Shown here: positions 1 to 12,949 of the stretch, in pieces
Position numbering within the stretch: the stretch's first letter is position 1
Layout of the letters: every line of letters begins with the position of its first letter
From: Polytrichum commune
Lineage: Eukaryota > Streptophyta > Polytrichopsida > Polytrichales > Polytrichaceae
NCBI GenBank assembly: GCA_950295325.1
Contig: OX485805.1
Span: 47,952,758-48,016,757 of the forward strand
DNA: 64,000 nucleotides
Direction: 5' to 3'
Made by a program: the position numbers and the translations under genes
The notes under the pieces: generated by a model
Databases searched by the model: none
Told to the model about the DNA's origin: nothing
The model's input: the letters and a program-made list of their open reading frames with translations, nothing else

Positions 1-568
1 TTTTAGGAACTTTGTAACTGTGTGATGATGATGATGATGATGTTATGTGAAGGTGTTTGAGAGGATCGTGTGTGGGGTTTATTCTTATTTAAACTTTGTC
101 TCTTGGTTAAGCTTTTCCTTGAATTTGTGCCCACCCTCAAAAGGAGAGGGGTGGGGTACACCTTTCAAAGGAAAACCTAATAACAACCCATGATGTTTGT
201 TTGTTCTATCTTATATCACCGCTTTCACGTAGTTTCACTTTGCTCATCCATCTTTGTCTGTTTCTCTTTTATGCGTCTCTGCTAAAAAACTTTGAGAAGA
301 AAGGTGACGAAAGTCATTACATCATTCACATGGTCCCTTAGTTGCGGCTTTCACACTCTCCGGACCTAGTCTGTCAATAGAATTGATAGTAGACCGTCAT
401 ACCCGAGGTAAGTTTTCTGTATGTCCATGTGTTGTTACGAGTAGGTGAAGGAGTTGGGATCGAATAAGTAGTTGTAATTTATTACACTTTTGTTTTCGGA
501 TTAAGGTCCATTCTCACCAAGCCTTAGTAGCACTGCTTCTAAGTGGGGGGGAGAAAAGAACCAAACAA

Positions 569-605
<37 letters not shown>

Positions 606-886
606 CCACAAGTTAGTGAACATTTCCACCTAGGACCCTATCTAGTGCCGAACATGGTGGAGGGTGATGTGGCACCGGCCATGTGTCCTCTAAACACCAA
701 GGCTGACAATATTAGATAAATTCTTTGTAGGTTTAGACTAGAGAAATAGACGCTCCCAAACTTCTCCCGATTGGCTCCAGTGATAAAGGAAAACAGTTCG
801 AGACGAGGAAATGTCTATTTAGGTTAGAGCGGTGGTTGCTAAAAGTGCTCCAGAGTGGACCGTGGATGTTTCAATTTGCATATTAA
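1..886. other. Gene-free left edge of the window
   Basis: No reading frame here looks coding and no RNA gene was recognised. The stretch is A/T-rich intergenic DNA with a TAA trinucleotide run near 571-603. Nothing shows whether it is the flank of a gene outside the window. Confidence 0.6.
571..603. repeat. (TAA)n microsatellite
   Basis: About eleven perfect TAA units follow a short A-rich stretch. It is a simple repeat with no coding context. Confidence 0.95.
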
Positions 887-1301
887 AGTAGAGGCACCCA
901 TAACCGATCACTTAAGAAATTTTGTGCCAGATCTGGAGAAGTATAACGTGGTGTAGATTTTTCATGTGTAGGAAGATAGAAATCATGAGGATTACAAAAA
1001 GAAAAAGAAAAAGGGGGGGGGGGTAGTTGTTTTTCTTAGATTGAAATTTTTTTGAATTTTTGAAGCCAAGAGTTGGCCCAAACATATTATCAATGTCTAG
1101 AGTCTATCATAACCCATCGTTTTAACTACTCATTCCTCTCACTTTAGCACTCAAAAATAGGACATGTGTCATGGTATTATTGGTTCCGACCCTATTGAAG
1201 TTCAGTTCTAGCTTGATCGAAATACAATCCTAGCCTGATCAAAATTCTGATACCTTATAGATTGATGATGGGGTCTTGATCAAGAATAGGTGCCTCTACT
1301 A
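887..1301. mobile_element. MITE-like element, family A, copy 1
   Basis: A segment of about 414 bp starts with GTAGAGGCACCCATAA and ends with the inverted counterpart TTCTTGATC...AATAGGTGCCTCTAC. A second copy of the same length and order lies at 4799-5199. The interior has no transposase frame. Short terminal inverted repeats, small size and two dispersed copies fit a non-autonomous DNA transposon. No target-site duplication could be assigned with confidence, so the superfamily is open. Confidence 0.7.
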
Positions 1302-1689
1302 TACATCATGTCTGTATGCGCAACCTAATAGTACAACACAAGCATATTGGCACAAAGGAGAAGCTCAACTGGAAGAAAACAGTGAATCCTACAAAAATTA
1401 GCTCCCAAAAAATGAAACTCATACACCATGCATCCAAATGGAATAGAAGTTTGGGAATGATTTGGGCGAACCGACCCATACACTCGCTCCTTGTTGGATG
1501 CCTAAACCCTTGCCTCCAAGGAACCAGTGTACAAGTAGGTTAGCCCCAGCCTTTGGGGATGTTGCGGTTTAAATCCACATACGTGTTGCATTGATAAGCA
1601 GATGCCAATATTTTTATGTGAAATTCCAAGTGAAAGCCAAAGTGGATCATGCAATATGGGATGTAGGGCGGCAGAAACCAAGAAGAGCC

Positions 1690-2060
1690 AAAATGTTCAA
1701 GTGTCTTCTTATGTTGCACTCTGGTCTGCGGGTGTCATTCGGTTACTTTTCTTAATTGAACACCTACATTTGATTGGTGTGTGGTTCAAGGTGAGGACCG
1801 AAGAACAAACAACATAAAGACACAATTTTATAAGAGATTCCACTACTTCAAATTTTATTACCTATTCCACACTTCATAGTGAACACAATTGGGAGGGTTT
1901 ATGTATTTGGAGATGGAATTAACAAACGTGCCTTCCGATAACCATAACTAGATAAGGGGAGGTCCCATTTTTGTTGATGCTTCGTCGTAGACTCTTGCTA
2001 ATGCAACAAAACTTTTGTTATGTAAATCTAACCGGTAGAACACATAAGAAAACACCAAAT
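1690..2060 (-). repeat. Dispersed repeat family D, copy 1 (reverse)
   Basis: This stretch is related, in reverse orientation, to 13495-13830 and, in the same orientation, to 15215-15555. Shared landmarks include a CACTTCCRATAACCATAA-type motif and a region around ACACATGTGT/AAGAGATT. It has no coding content and has diverged by many substitutions. Confidence 0.6.
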
Positions 2061-2601
2061 AACACCCACATTCTTGATACAATCTGACTAGGTCCGAGAT
2101 GACCCTAAACTACCATGTGACAGTGAAGAGGTACCCATTTCCGAATGAAGTGGTTGGCGGTTTGATTCCCGTTGTGAAATGTTCTCTCTACTTGACGGGA
2201 AAAACTACTAAGTAGGTAGGAAGCCAAGAGCCCATCCACCACAAGGTAGGAAGTAAATCCCACCTTGCACCAAGAGGATTTTTGAGCAGGGTAGGGCTCA
2301 ATTCACGACATTCGTTATTTATTTATTTACTTACTTGCAATATGACTAAGGTGTGTATAGTAGTACCATCAATCCGTCGGTGTTATCATCGTTGTTGAGT
2401 TGGCATGAGATCCAATGCATCATTGGTTTAGGTTTTGGGTTTAGCCAATTGATGGCTTCCAGATGTTATGCTTTGAAATTCATCTATAAACCTGCATTCT
2501 CTAGTGAATTCGGTGCAATTAGCTGAATATGTCTAAGTTTACTTAAATATGTCTAGTTTTACTTAAATACGAGACTGTTTGACTCATTGTAGGTCATATA
2601 A

Positions 2602-4343
2602 TACACCCTAAACTCTATAATATCAACCTCCCGTAATGTCACTCTTCTCGGTGAATTCGGTAGAGGTTTGGTAACAACCACACTCTCACATTATGCCACG
2701 TGTCAATATTGGAATGCCTTGAAATCTACCAGAATGGAAGATCCACACCCATCTTCCAAAACCACAAACATATCTACAATCCCAAAAGATTTGAGGAGGC
2801 TTCTTCTCCTTTGTTTATGCCTCTCTTCTCTCTCCCATAGAAGTTGTGAACGATCGGCACTATGTGGTTCAATGGAGAAATTTGATTGCGAACAAGCTAC
2901 CAATTCGATTTATTGGTTCGGAATTTGAGAATATTTTGCATCTTGATTTGGATAGGATTTGCCTTGCCTATGTGATCATGGTTTTCTCATCAACTTGAGC
3001 GCAAAGGAGGCATTTCATTTTCCATGGCGGATTTGGCACTAGATTTTTGAGTGCAAGATGGGTAATAGGAAGCCATGGAATTCACGTAATGGAAAGGTGG
3101 ATTTTGGGGGGAAATGGTGATCGAGGTGTAGCCATCATGGATGAAGAATTTTGTGCGGGTGAAAAGGGTTTGGTGATCATTGGTGTACCGAGGTTTTGGT
3201 GATGCGAAGGATGATGCGAAGGACGGTTTAAGGTTTTATGGTTTGGAGGTAATTGGTGAGGAACCTCGGTTTGATCAAGTTTAGGAAGAATTTGAAGCTC
3301 GATACTCATCCCTTAAAACTTGTAAGGATTTGACAACATGTGTTAAATTCTTTTTATAACTACAGTAGTCAATTGTAATTTTAAAATTGCAAAACAATTG
3401 ATTGTGGGGAGTTCAACAAAAAGAAATTGTGTTTTATTGTGTAGTTGGTGTACAAAGTGCTCAATTGCCAAGGACTCCGTTGTACGAAGTTGGCAAGTGT
3501 GGGAAGCAAAACCTCAAAATATTGTTGATTGATTCATCAAGGAGCTCTAAGATAGTGGAAGCGAGAACTTGGTAATTTGTGAAATTGTGAATTTCAAGCT
3601 CCACACAAACCTCATACACATTTTTATTTTTTATTTTTATTTTTATTTTGGGGGGGGGGTTGCACACCATTTCCCCACTTTGAGGGTTTTGACATTCAAG
3701 CAAGTTTGGATTCTTACACCAACAATGATGTCAAGTTACTCCTCAAATTCATAATACATGGGTGCAAAATCCACCTGGAAGAAACTTGGAATCCATAATT
3801 TGTATAACGTCCATCGCGGCAGATAACTTATATTTTGTGATATTCCAACGATGGGATCCGTGAGGTGAGATTTAGAGGTGGCATGCATGTTGGGCAAGGG
3901 TTTAGGGTTTAGCATGTGTTCATGAAGAGAGAATCATCATCATCATCCACAATGATCTAAAACTCCTCCTTTAATTTTTCCACATCATTCTCGAAGAAGA
4001 ATCGATTGAATCTCAAGTTTCTATACTCAAACCTCATGGTAGCAAGCAAACTCGGCAAATGACACAATTTGCAATAACTCTAAGGAGGGGGTTTGCGATG
4101 CGAGGGTTAGAGGTGGGGGCCATGTTGAGCACCACATTATTCTTGGCGGGGTTTGAAACAGTGGCATGGCTACCAGACACAATGCAGGCGTCAATTTCAA
4201 CATTGCAATGTTGCACTTTGTGTTATTCCATGTCACATGCTACACTAATTTCTATTATCACGTATCCATGTTAACACTACAAAACTCCGTAATATCACGT
4301 GCACTATGGTTGCCACAGGCGTGATAGTATGGAGTTTAGAGTG
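2602..4343. mobile_element. Long inverted-repeat element, family B
   Basis: The left end reads ACACCCTAAACTCTATAA and the right end is its inverse (GTGATAGTATGGAGTTTAGAGTGT region). The right 150 bp (about 4190-4343) closely match 28045-28193, where a 354-bp element has the same kind of ends. This 1.7-kb copy is either the longer family member or a short element carrying an insertion. No transposase-like protein was recognised inside; the short frames present do not look coding. Confidence 0.5.
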
Positions 4344-4440
4344 TTTATGACTCACTCCAAGAATTCAGAAGATATTTGAAATATCCAAAAGCATGCCTTC
4401 AAATTCGGCAAAAGGGTAGTCTACTATTTTCTCGGGAGCT

Positions 4441-4512
4441 TCCGTTGCCGGGACTCGAACCCGGGTCGCTCGGGTGAGAGCCGAGTATCCTAACCATCTA
4501 GACTACAACGGA
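4441..4512 (-). tRNA. tRNA-Glu (anticodon CTC)
   Basis: Read on the minus strand, 72 bases fold into a complete cloverleaf: acceptor stem TCCGTTG pairing with CAACGGA, an anticodon stem CTCGG/CCGAG around loop CTCTCAC with anticodon CTC, and a T arm with GGTTCGAGTCC. CTC reads GAG codons, so it charges glutamate. There is no intron and no encoded CCA, as expected for a nuclear plant tRNA. A TTTT tract on the minus strand about 28 bases downstream (plus 4410-4413) is a plausible RNA polymerase III terminator. Confidence 0.97.
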
Positions 4513-4798
4513 GGAGATGTTCATAATCGACATTTATTTTTCCCCAATCAATAGGAATATTCTCGCTGAACAAAGGTTCATATGCTCTCCTAATTTGTCT
4601 AATCTCTTGGAGCAAGGGAACCTCTCACCTTCATACGACATGGATTTCTAAGTTGTCATTAGAGCGCATAATCATGAACATTGGAGGATTGCCCATCGGG
4701 GACAATGCGGATTGGTAGATCCTTTGTGCCTTTTACACCCATATGCCGTCTCGACTAATTTGCATCGTGGTTGTCTATGTTGATGAAAGTATGAATAG

Positions 4799-5199
4799 AG
4801 TAGAGGCACCCATAACCAATCACTTAAGAGATTCTACGCTAGGTTTGGAGAAGTATGATGCAATGCAAGTTTTTTCCCATGCAGGAAGATAGAAATTAGG
4901 AGGACCGGAAATTTTTCGGTAATTTTATTCCTTGAATTGAAATTATTGTGGATTTTTGAAGCCGGAAGTTGATCCAAACATGTTATCAATGTCTAGAGTC
5001 TAACATAACCGCTCATTTGAATCGCTCATTCTGTCCCACTTTAGCACTCAAAACCACGAAATGTGTCATGGGCACTATTGGTTCCGGCATGATTGAAATT
5101 CAATCCCAGCCTTATCAAAATTGAGTCCCAGCCTAATTGAAATTACGGCACCCTATAGATTGCCGATGCAGTCCTGATCGGGAATAGGTGCCTCTACTA
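4799..5199. mobile_element. MITE-like element, family A, copy 2
   Basis: About 401 bp with the same ends as the copy at 887-1301 (GTAGAGGCACCCATAA at left, inverse at right) and a colinear interior, for example the shared stretch around TATCAATGTCTAGAGTCTA. It has no open frame of note. It is followed directly by a GATA run and another inverted-repeat element, so this is a small cluster of insertions. Confidence 0.7.
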
Positions 5200-5223
5200 T
5201 AGATAGATAGATAGATAGATAGA
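5199..5223. repeat. (GATA)n microsatellite
   Basis: About six ATAG/GATA units lie between two MITE-like elements. Confidence 0.9.
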
Positions 5224-5228
5224 ATACA

Positions 5229-5557
5229 ACTACACTGAATAGGATATTAGTGATTGATTGTATGTGATGTTGTTACCACCCTGCCCTGCTCAAACTAATT
5301 TTCAATTTTTTGACAATTAGTGCTAAAAAAGATATGCTAGAAGATATGTTGGAATTCTCCTTTTATCAAAGTTATTGTTTTTTTTTCATATCCTTACTAG
5401 CACTAAATTCAAACATGTAACTTCCACATATTACCATAATTGATATTTAGTGTTTGAGTTTACATTTAATGTTACTTACTTTCATAGAGTTATTGATATT
5501 TAGTGTATGCGTTTGTATTTAGTGTATCAAACACTAATTATCCTATTTAGTGTAGTG
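5229..5557. mobile_element. MITE-like element, family C
   Basis: The left end ACTACACTGAATAGGAT and the right end (inverse: CACTACACTAAATAGGAT) form terminal inverted repeats around about 330 bp. A truncated relative sharing the left 120 bp begins at about 41291. The interior is A/T-rich and non-coding. Confidence 0.65.
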
Positions 5558-7587
5558 ATCCTTTGGAAATCGCCTATATGCTCCACTTTGTGTGCAACTT
5601 GCACAACATGGGGCATTGCATTGAGCGCAACCTTCCAACCTCCATGCCCGGGGTCAATACCCGGAAACCGTGCTTCCCCTTGGATGCAAATGCATAGGGT
5701 TAAAATTCACATCTCACATCCCAACTAAAATCCACATAAAGGAATTCGTATGAACTGATATTGTTTTCATTACGTTTTCATTATTCATCAATTGACAATA
5801 TAAAATTAAGATGAAAGAGAATTTTCTTGAATATTCTTTAACCACAGAATCACATCATCTCTCAAAGAAATTTAGAGATATCGAATGTGTATCATCAATT
5901 CCAACTACAGATCTGGTTGAGGGAACCAAAAAGTCCACATTTTTGAAAATATGTCCAGTATTACTTATAGACAAGTTATTATCCTTTATACCTCAATGAA
6001 GTGCTCACATCTCAAGAACTATTTTGACAATTTGATCACTTCAAATTCATATTATGCTTGCAAATTTTCACTAAACTATAGAATGTGCAAATTTAGTCAA
6101 TCGTACCAGGTTTCTCTTCCAAACAACCGAGATTGTAATTATGCTGCTTTCTAACATTTTTGCATCCGAACTAATTGTGGGAGCAGCAAATGCATTAACT
6201 ATATTGTACCCATATGGATGGCATCCTGTGATGGTGCCTCCCTACTACTTCGTAATTCCTAAGAGAAGCGTAGAATTTTTCCCCTAAAATTAACACATCT
6301 GAGTAAATACTTTATCCCTCAGGCATTCAAGGGTTGAATGATCCTGTTTTCAAACAGGGCAATCACATGGGTTGTTTCCAACTGCAATTTAAAAAACCAG
6401 ATCAGCACTTGTAGGCCCACAGGACGAAGTTCTTTCCAAACAAATGTACCAGATCATGGTAATCAACTTCAAAACCTTGTCCGGAAATTCCAAACTATGT
6501 GATTTGTAAATTTGAGTAATATGCCCAACTTTACAGTGCTCACAATTTCACTGTTTTGCATGTGCAGCCAACCCTCTCAGCCACAAGTTGAAAACCTAGT
6601 CAAAGAAATCAGAGGCCTCTGCCAAGAGGCTCAAGTATTTTGCAGTACATCGAAGTTGTTATGTGCGTATTCGTACCTCAAAAAAAGGATTGGCGTTCTT
6701 CAAACAATCATAGATGTTTCATCATCACGTACGACATTTCACTACATGCAGTACCATGCAAATTGATGCCTCCAATAAATTTGGTTGAGAATCAAGAGAC
6801 ACAAGGAAGTCATGGTCAATCACATCAAGCACAGGGAACCACTCAAACGAAAATAATGGGACAGAAGGATTGATGAAAAAGGAGCCGCTGTGGGTCACTG
6901 TTCGACAATTTCAGAGTGATGTGACAGTAACCATATATAACAAAAAGAAAATCAGAAGTATCACTAACAGCAGACATGTCACAACAGTGCACTGGAAGGA
7001 AATCCAGAAAAAAGCATGGAGAGGCAGAGATGCGGGTGGCAAAAACGGTAACATGTCTGTCAATGGAAGACAAGAAATTTGTTTAGAGAGTAACGAGGCT
7101 ATTGTGAACACCTGTGGTCAACCGAGAGGGGACCCAGAGGCATATCAAACAATCCTATACACTGGGAATGGACGTAATGAAGCATGGTGCCCAACAAACT
7201 TCTGGCCACTACTAAAAGAGGCAAGTGAAGATGTACCTGGACGCCGTCATGCACAAGATCGTCGTTCCCATCAGTGAGTGAATCAACAAACGTTACACCT
7301 ACAAAAGAGAGCCTGCTGTCCATATTAAGCTGCACAATCTGGATATATAATACTGGCAGTGACCTAGTTAGCACTGCATTTTTTCTTCCCTCCTCCTGTC
7401 TCGGGTTTACGCCCTTTATGTGTGGGGGCAGCTACTAAAACCCAGTGGCTGGTGAAAGTGGGGGATCACTAAACAGCTACAGACTCCTCCGGGGCGTGTG
7501 TCAAATTTGGCACAGATCCCATGGACGACTGCTCTCTTTTGCCAGCCGTATGGTAGATGTGACACTACAGGAGAGGAGGAAAGTCAG
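5558..7587. other. Gene-free stretch and 3' flank of the CID7-like gene
   Basis: Frames of up to 135 codons occur on the plus strand (for example 6870-7277), but their composition is not protein-like and no domain is recognisable. The part nearest 7588 is probably the 3' untranslated region of the minus-strand CID7-like gene. Nothing else is visible. Confidence 0.5.
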
Positions 7588-10500
7588 TCATCTTATGATG
7601 ATGCGGAGCATGCCGGCTTGTGGCTCCGTATATTGTAAGTGTTCCTCTTCTAGCAGGTACCTTTGAACAGCAGCTGGTAACCTGGAAGGGGTGCGGGAGC
7701 CCTTGGTATGGTGTCCTGTACCCACACAAATGTAGACCTGCTCCCGCTGCCGGGTGCGGTTCGAATTGAACCGTAGCTGCGCAATCTCTCGTTTCAGTAA
7801 CGGGATCGCTTCACCCACATGCAGGCCGTGCAAGTCTAAGATTCGGGGTTGCCCTGAAGCGCTATTGTTATTTACATTAATGGCTGAATTCCTGCAGAGA
7901 ATTTTACACAGAACATGCACGAATAAGCTTGACACAATCATAGACATCTCAGCTTCACATCACATCCTAGTTCAGAGGATAATAGAAACAGCACATATGC
8001 CAGGGGCTGGTAGTTGGCCCCTCATGAATCTAAACCTTAATAGACGTCTGAGTTGTCCACAGGGACACTATTAGCCCACCCCTGTGGTCATGGAACTACT
8101 GCAGTATAGACATGTCAAACACAGACACTGCTATAAGTGTTCAGTGAGACTATCTAATGATTACAGGATTTGGTCAGTCTAATGTAGTACCTTTGCCAGA
8201 ATATAGCCTCCCCAGCCTTACTGTGAGCAGCTTTCATTTGCTCGTTGTGCCACTGTCCCTTAGCACTCAGCTCCTTAGCAAGAGCTTTGTTTCCTGTGAG
8301 ATACGCCTGCCTTGCCTGTGTCAGAAGAGTATATGTCAGTCCTTGAGTTAGATAATTTGACTGGAAGGCCACTTTGAAAGTTCCTGCAGTACAAGTGGCA
8401 AGCTTTCATGGTACCAACATAATAATGAACACTTGAGATCCAACATATATGCTAAGGTTATATAATATAGCATCAAATGATTTAGATATCATGGGCTGCA
8501 GCATCAACCACTCCTGAGAAATGGAGGATGATAAACTTGTTCCTGCAAGCTTCTGATGACTATGGGCCACCATCAAACCGTGTAAGCAGTTGGTGGGCAG
8601 ACAATTTGACTCGCTTCATCTTTATTTGACAATAATAACAACTCTCAACCCAAGCTCAAAATTAAGTTGTCAACAAATTCATCAAACCCCGTGTTCAAAA
8701 GCTTTAATATATCTTAAACCTGAAGAACAATTACCTGATCAAAATAAGCATTACGAACTCGTGCATGATCGCGGGCTTCTTCTCGCATGTCATTATACAT
8801 GTTTGCTGCACCAAATGCAGATAGTTTAGTGTAGGCTATCCTCACAAGCAGTACATAAACATAACACACCTGAGACATGAAGGCCCTACAGAATAAAGTC
8901 TAATAATATTCTTCTACAGCTTTCTAAGAAGACACTGCTTACCAACAGAATCTCCTGTCTCCAACCAAGTTGCAGGAGGAGCTTGGTGAACCTCATGCCC
9001 GTGCAGGTGGAAGGGCTCCAACCTGTCATTAAGAGCAACCCTGCTATTCCGAAACCCACCAGCTCCTGGACCTCGAACAGGTCCTAAAGATAGGTCCACT
9101 CCACTCTCCCGTTCAAATTGTAGCTGAGCAGCTTGTTGAGCTGCTTGCTTCCTCACAACAGCAGCAAAATCAGGGACGGATCTGGACTCCCCAGACAAGG
9201 CGGTTCTAGAAGAAAGAGCAGATACACTGATAGTGTCAAGTCCCACTAATGCAGGAAAGTCTCGTGGAGAAGGCGGTGCAGGTGTCGGTGATGACTGGAA
9301 TTGCTTGGTAGATGCACCTTCATTCTGAAGCTGCAAATTGTGACAAGATAGTGCAAGGTAGTGATTACTATGAGAGACGTATATGGAGCCAGTGAAGATC
9401 TTCAGTGATTGTGAGAGATATCTACCATAGGAGTAAACAATCCATGTGAGTGAGTCTAAGAGGACCACTGATGTACAATGACAGTAGTATACATGGGTAT
9501 GTGCTACCATGTTAACAAAAATATAGAACTTCAGTACACCAATGTAAGCCAACTCTGATTTTTCACCAAAAAGTGTCCCCCTAGGGTATAATTTTCATAA
9601 ACAGTTTGAGATCCAGATATTAACCTTAGTTATGGTACACATTAGCATACAAAATGATGAGTTTATAGTATATGTACCTCAAGCTCAGTGAGCATTTCCA
9701 TGGTGAGGCCCAAGTCACCACCATTGGCATAGTAAATTTCTGCCAGACTTTCGGAGGCAAAGCCAGGAAATTTGGTAGAAAGGACACTGATAGGATCAAA
9801 AACCTCACCCAAGTCCTCGGGAAATGCAAACTCTGTACTGCCCCAATCAGAGAATGACGTTCCGCTTTCATTCCCATCAGTCCATGAAGCCTGCCTCTCC
9901 CGGTGTGCATTTAACTGCTGGGCTGGGGATCGGAGCTCTGGCATGTACGGCCTCGCAAAACTAGGTCCCATGGAGGATGTGGATCCTTCTGAGCTTGTGT
10001 AGCGAGCCCCAGTTGCTCCAGGGGGGCTGTATGATGCTGCTTTCACAGCAGTTTGATGTACTCTGTCATCAAACGTAAAATTCTCCCCTTGCACAGTATT
10101 TGCAACAGCTCCTCCAATCCAATTTGAGGGCAAAGAACTGCCAACAGACACATCTAGCAATTCGGACTCCTCATTGTCTGTAACTTCCACAAAATCTCCA
10201 ACATCAAAATCAGGCATAAGGTCATCTGGGAGCTGAGATCGACAATAGCGACGGTATTCATCATCTGAGGCATTTGAGTTGCTAGAGTTGGTTCTATCAA
10301 GTCGTGAAACTGTAACCTCATTTTCCCCATTAACTGAAAGTGCAAGAGCTTTCTGATCATCCCACAGATTTCCATTCATTCCTGTTGTAGCAGGTTTGTA
10401 AGCTTTGGGTACAAATTCTGCAGCATTGGGGTTGAGGTTTGTTCGTGCAGGGTTGAATGAAGGAGTTGAATTTGTGCGAGCAAGGCTTGATTTGTCCTGA

Positions 10501-10700
10501 GAAGAGGTATTGGAACTTTGGTTGCTTGTGTAGCCAGGTGTGTCAGTAGCACCACCAGAGTTACCCTGATTTCCAGTAGAAACTGACAAATTGGACATAC
10601 TGGCAGTGAGGCCTTCAGTTGATGCAAAGGGACCCACACCATTACTGGTTGCACCCAGATTATAAGGCTCCATAAAATCTTTCCCCCGGTTGTAGCCCAT
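7588..10700 (-). CDS. CID7: CID7-like PABP-interacting protein (PAM2-CUE-DUF1771-Smr)
   Basis: Five coding exons on the minus strand: 10700-9678, 9330-8943, 8805-8735, 8315-8191 and 7891-7588, giving 636 residues with all phases consistent. Order of parts: a PAM2 motif at about 88-102 (LNPNAAEFVPKAYKP), which in this family binds the MLLE domain of poly(A)-binding protein; a CUE-like ubiquitin-binding segment at about 293-341; DUF1771 at about 495-536 (AYLTGNKALAKEL); and a C-terminal Smr domain with LDLHGLH at 554-560 and the VGTGHHTKG loop near 592-600. This is the architecture of Arabidopsis CID5/6/7 proteins, cytoplasmic factors linked to mRNA metabolism; Smr domains can be nucleases. The ATG at 10700 is chosen because the frame is closed just upstream and no earlier ATG exists. 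The protein is somewhat longer than Arabidopsis CID7 as I recall it (about 570 residues). CID5, CID6 and CID7 cannot be separated from sequence alone. Confidence 0.93.
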
Positions 10701-12820
10701 GACAAAGAGCTTCACGGCTCCTCCACCTTAACTTTGTTCACCCTATTTTGTCCACTGAATGTTCAACTTGAAGTTTGTAAAGAGTTGCTTCTGAAATCTG
10801 GACGCAACCAGAAAATCTGCACACGTCACTATCCTGCAAGAAAGTGTAGAAATCATCAGAAAACTGTAGATTATTGGAATACGTCAGGAAACACATCTGC
10901 AGCTCAAGTGCCTCAAAATTATATCTTAGATAATATTGCCTGGTTAGTAGTTGGTTGTTGTATAGCATTCGTTTACTCATTAACCTCACATCCTCTTTAG
11001 GTCTCATGAAGCTTGCCACCTAATTCTACTAACGAGCTCAAACTCTAGTAACCCCTCATTAAATAAGGCTGTGCACACATTCGGGCATATTTCCCAGTAC
11101 ATTTAACCCTATTTCAAGCTAGAGAGTACCTCATCTTCTGCATCTGTTCCTTAACGAAACACTGAGCACTTTACTTCCTCTGGTTCTAACTTGCTTCAGA
11201 ATCTGTAGCATACCTACTCACTGTCCTCTATGAACCATAAATAGCTATACCTATAAACCAATTGACTCCTCTTCTCATCAGCAGATCATTGTGAATATAA
11301 GGAGAGTATTCCCATTCTCAAGATTGAGAGGATGCATCTGCATATTGCAAATACCATGTCAAGAGCCAAGTATAACATGACTAAATGGAATTTGTGCGCT
11401 CAAAGATATCACAAAATGCAGCACAAAACAGACAGCAAACACATCATTGTGTCGTGAGAAACTTCCAATCCAATATTCTCTAACACACATTGGTGTTTGT
11501 TCTGTCAATAAACCCGTTTCATTATACTTTACTTAAGCACACATCTAAAGTACACAGACAACCTCAATCATGTCTTGTAGAACTGGAGACACTGCCCCAC
11601 TTCAGAAGCAGATGGAATTGCAATTGTGCCATATACTCTTCCTCATAAATGATCACTAGCAAGATGTACTTCACAATGTTGTAGGATATGTGTTCCTATC
11701 TTTAGAATGATGCAAGGCAAAAAAAAGTCAATGAACTCACAGGTTCTTGTTCACAATAGTATAATTCTGTTGAGTGTGTTACGTGTTCTCTGTCGATGCA
11801 AGACCGCCTCTAACGTGCATTCAAGTAGAATAGACAGACTCACAACAAAATTGTATACATAATTCTGGATTCTTGTCTAAACTGCACAATCGGAGCAAGT
11901 GAAGTAAGAAGACACTGCTTTATATCCGAAATACAGGACTCCCAAAGTGAATACTACATGATATGCTATGAAAAATCCCCATGCTGAGATGCTGTTGCAT
12001 GCTCTTCACCAAAAATAGAAATTCGTAACCACATGTTAGCATACTCTGTTTTCATACTTTGAGGTCACTCGAAAACATTTCACCAAAGTGTCTAAGAATG
12101 CTCCAGATTCTCTCACAAAGAGTATACAAGGCATCATCACCTAACAATGTCAGATTTGCCAGTTCCTTGCAGCTTAACCACGCACATAGAAAGCTTTACA
12201 ACCAAATCGTCACGAATCAAATCATCGCATCCCTAATAACATATATTACTCCAATTCAGGAACGAGGAAAAGATTCCTTCTCTTTGATCCTCGGACAAGG
12301 ACTAGGCAAGGGATCGTTACAAACATCCCCTGCACATTGAAGTTGCGATGATCGCAAATAATTTGTCCTTAGAGAGTACTCGCAGCTCAACAAACTCCAT
12401 CTAAAGAGGCAGAAGGAGGCAAAGCAGCAAACAGTGTAAAGTTACTACGTGATTTACCCTAGTCCAACTCGACCTCGTCGACGCTTAATCTCAAACTTCG
12501 TCTCAAGTTTACTTAACATAAACGCTTATCAAGCTCCACAGAGCCTACATTTACCACGGCCAAAAAAGCAGCGCCAAAACTTCTCCGCACATGTCCTCGG
12601 AGACCTCCCCCAAAACAGAGTCTCGAAGCCTAACAATTTCGCGAACAACGTTTACATCCACCTCCACTAATACAACGTCAGAGCGAAGAGTAACAGTACC
12701 TTCTCCGTGAAGGCTCGCCGTTTTACTTCGTTAAAACAAAGGAAAAGTTCTGTTATTCCCCTGATAAGTCGACTTTTTGTACACCAAGGTGTGACCGAGC
12801 GCACTGTTTAAGTTTAAGAC
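10701..12820 (-). other. Probable 5' leader (UTR and intron) of the CID7-like gene
   Basis: No coding frame is convincing here. The sequence before the start codon carries an in-frame stop, so translation starts at 10700. A TATATAT on the minus strand at 12845-12850 is the best promoter candidate, which would give a leader of about 2 kb including at least one intron. The exact splice sites were not resolved. Confidence 0.35.
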
Positions 12821-12843
12821 CTAATCGAACTCTGGAAAAGTGG

Positions 12844-12851
12844 ATATATAC
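12844..12851 (-). promoter_or_regulatory. Candidate TATA box for the CID7-like gene
   Basis: On the minus strand TATATAT is followed downstream by leader-like sequence running toward the CID7-like start codon. TATA-like strings are common in A/T-rich DNA, so this is weak evidence. Confidence 0.25.
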
Positions 12852-12949
12852 AAAAAGGAAACGTGACTACGAATGCAGCACTCCCGTAAACCTCCGGAAA
12901 AGGGACCACACTAAGTATGTGGTGAAGCAGAAAACTCGAAAATGATCCT

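Noticed and set aside
2150-2200. GGTTTGATTCCCG resembling a tRNA T loop.
   Set aside because: The surrounding sequence does not form acceptor or anticodon stems.
6870-7277. A 135-codon plus-strand frame downstream of the CID7-like gene.
   Set aside because: The composition is not protein-like, no domain is visible, and it lies in the probable 3' flank of the minus-strand gene.
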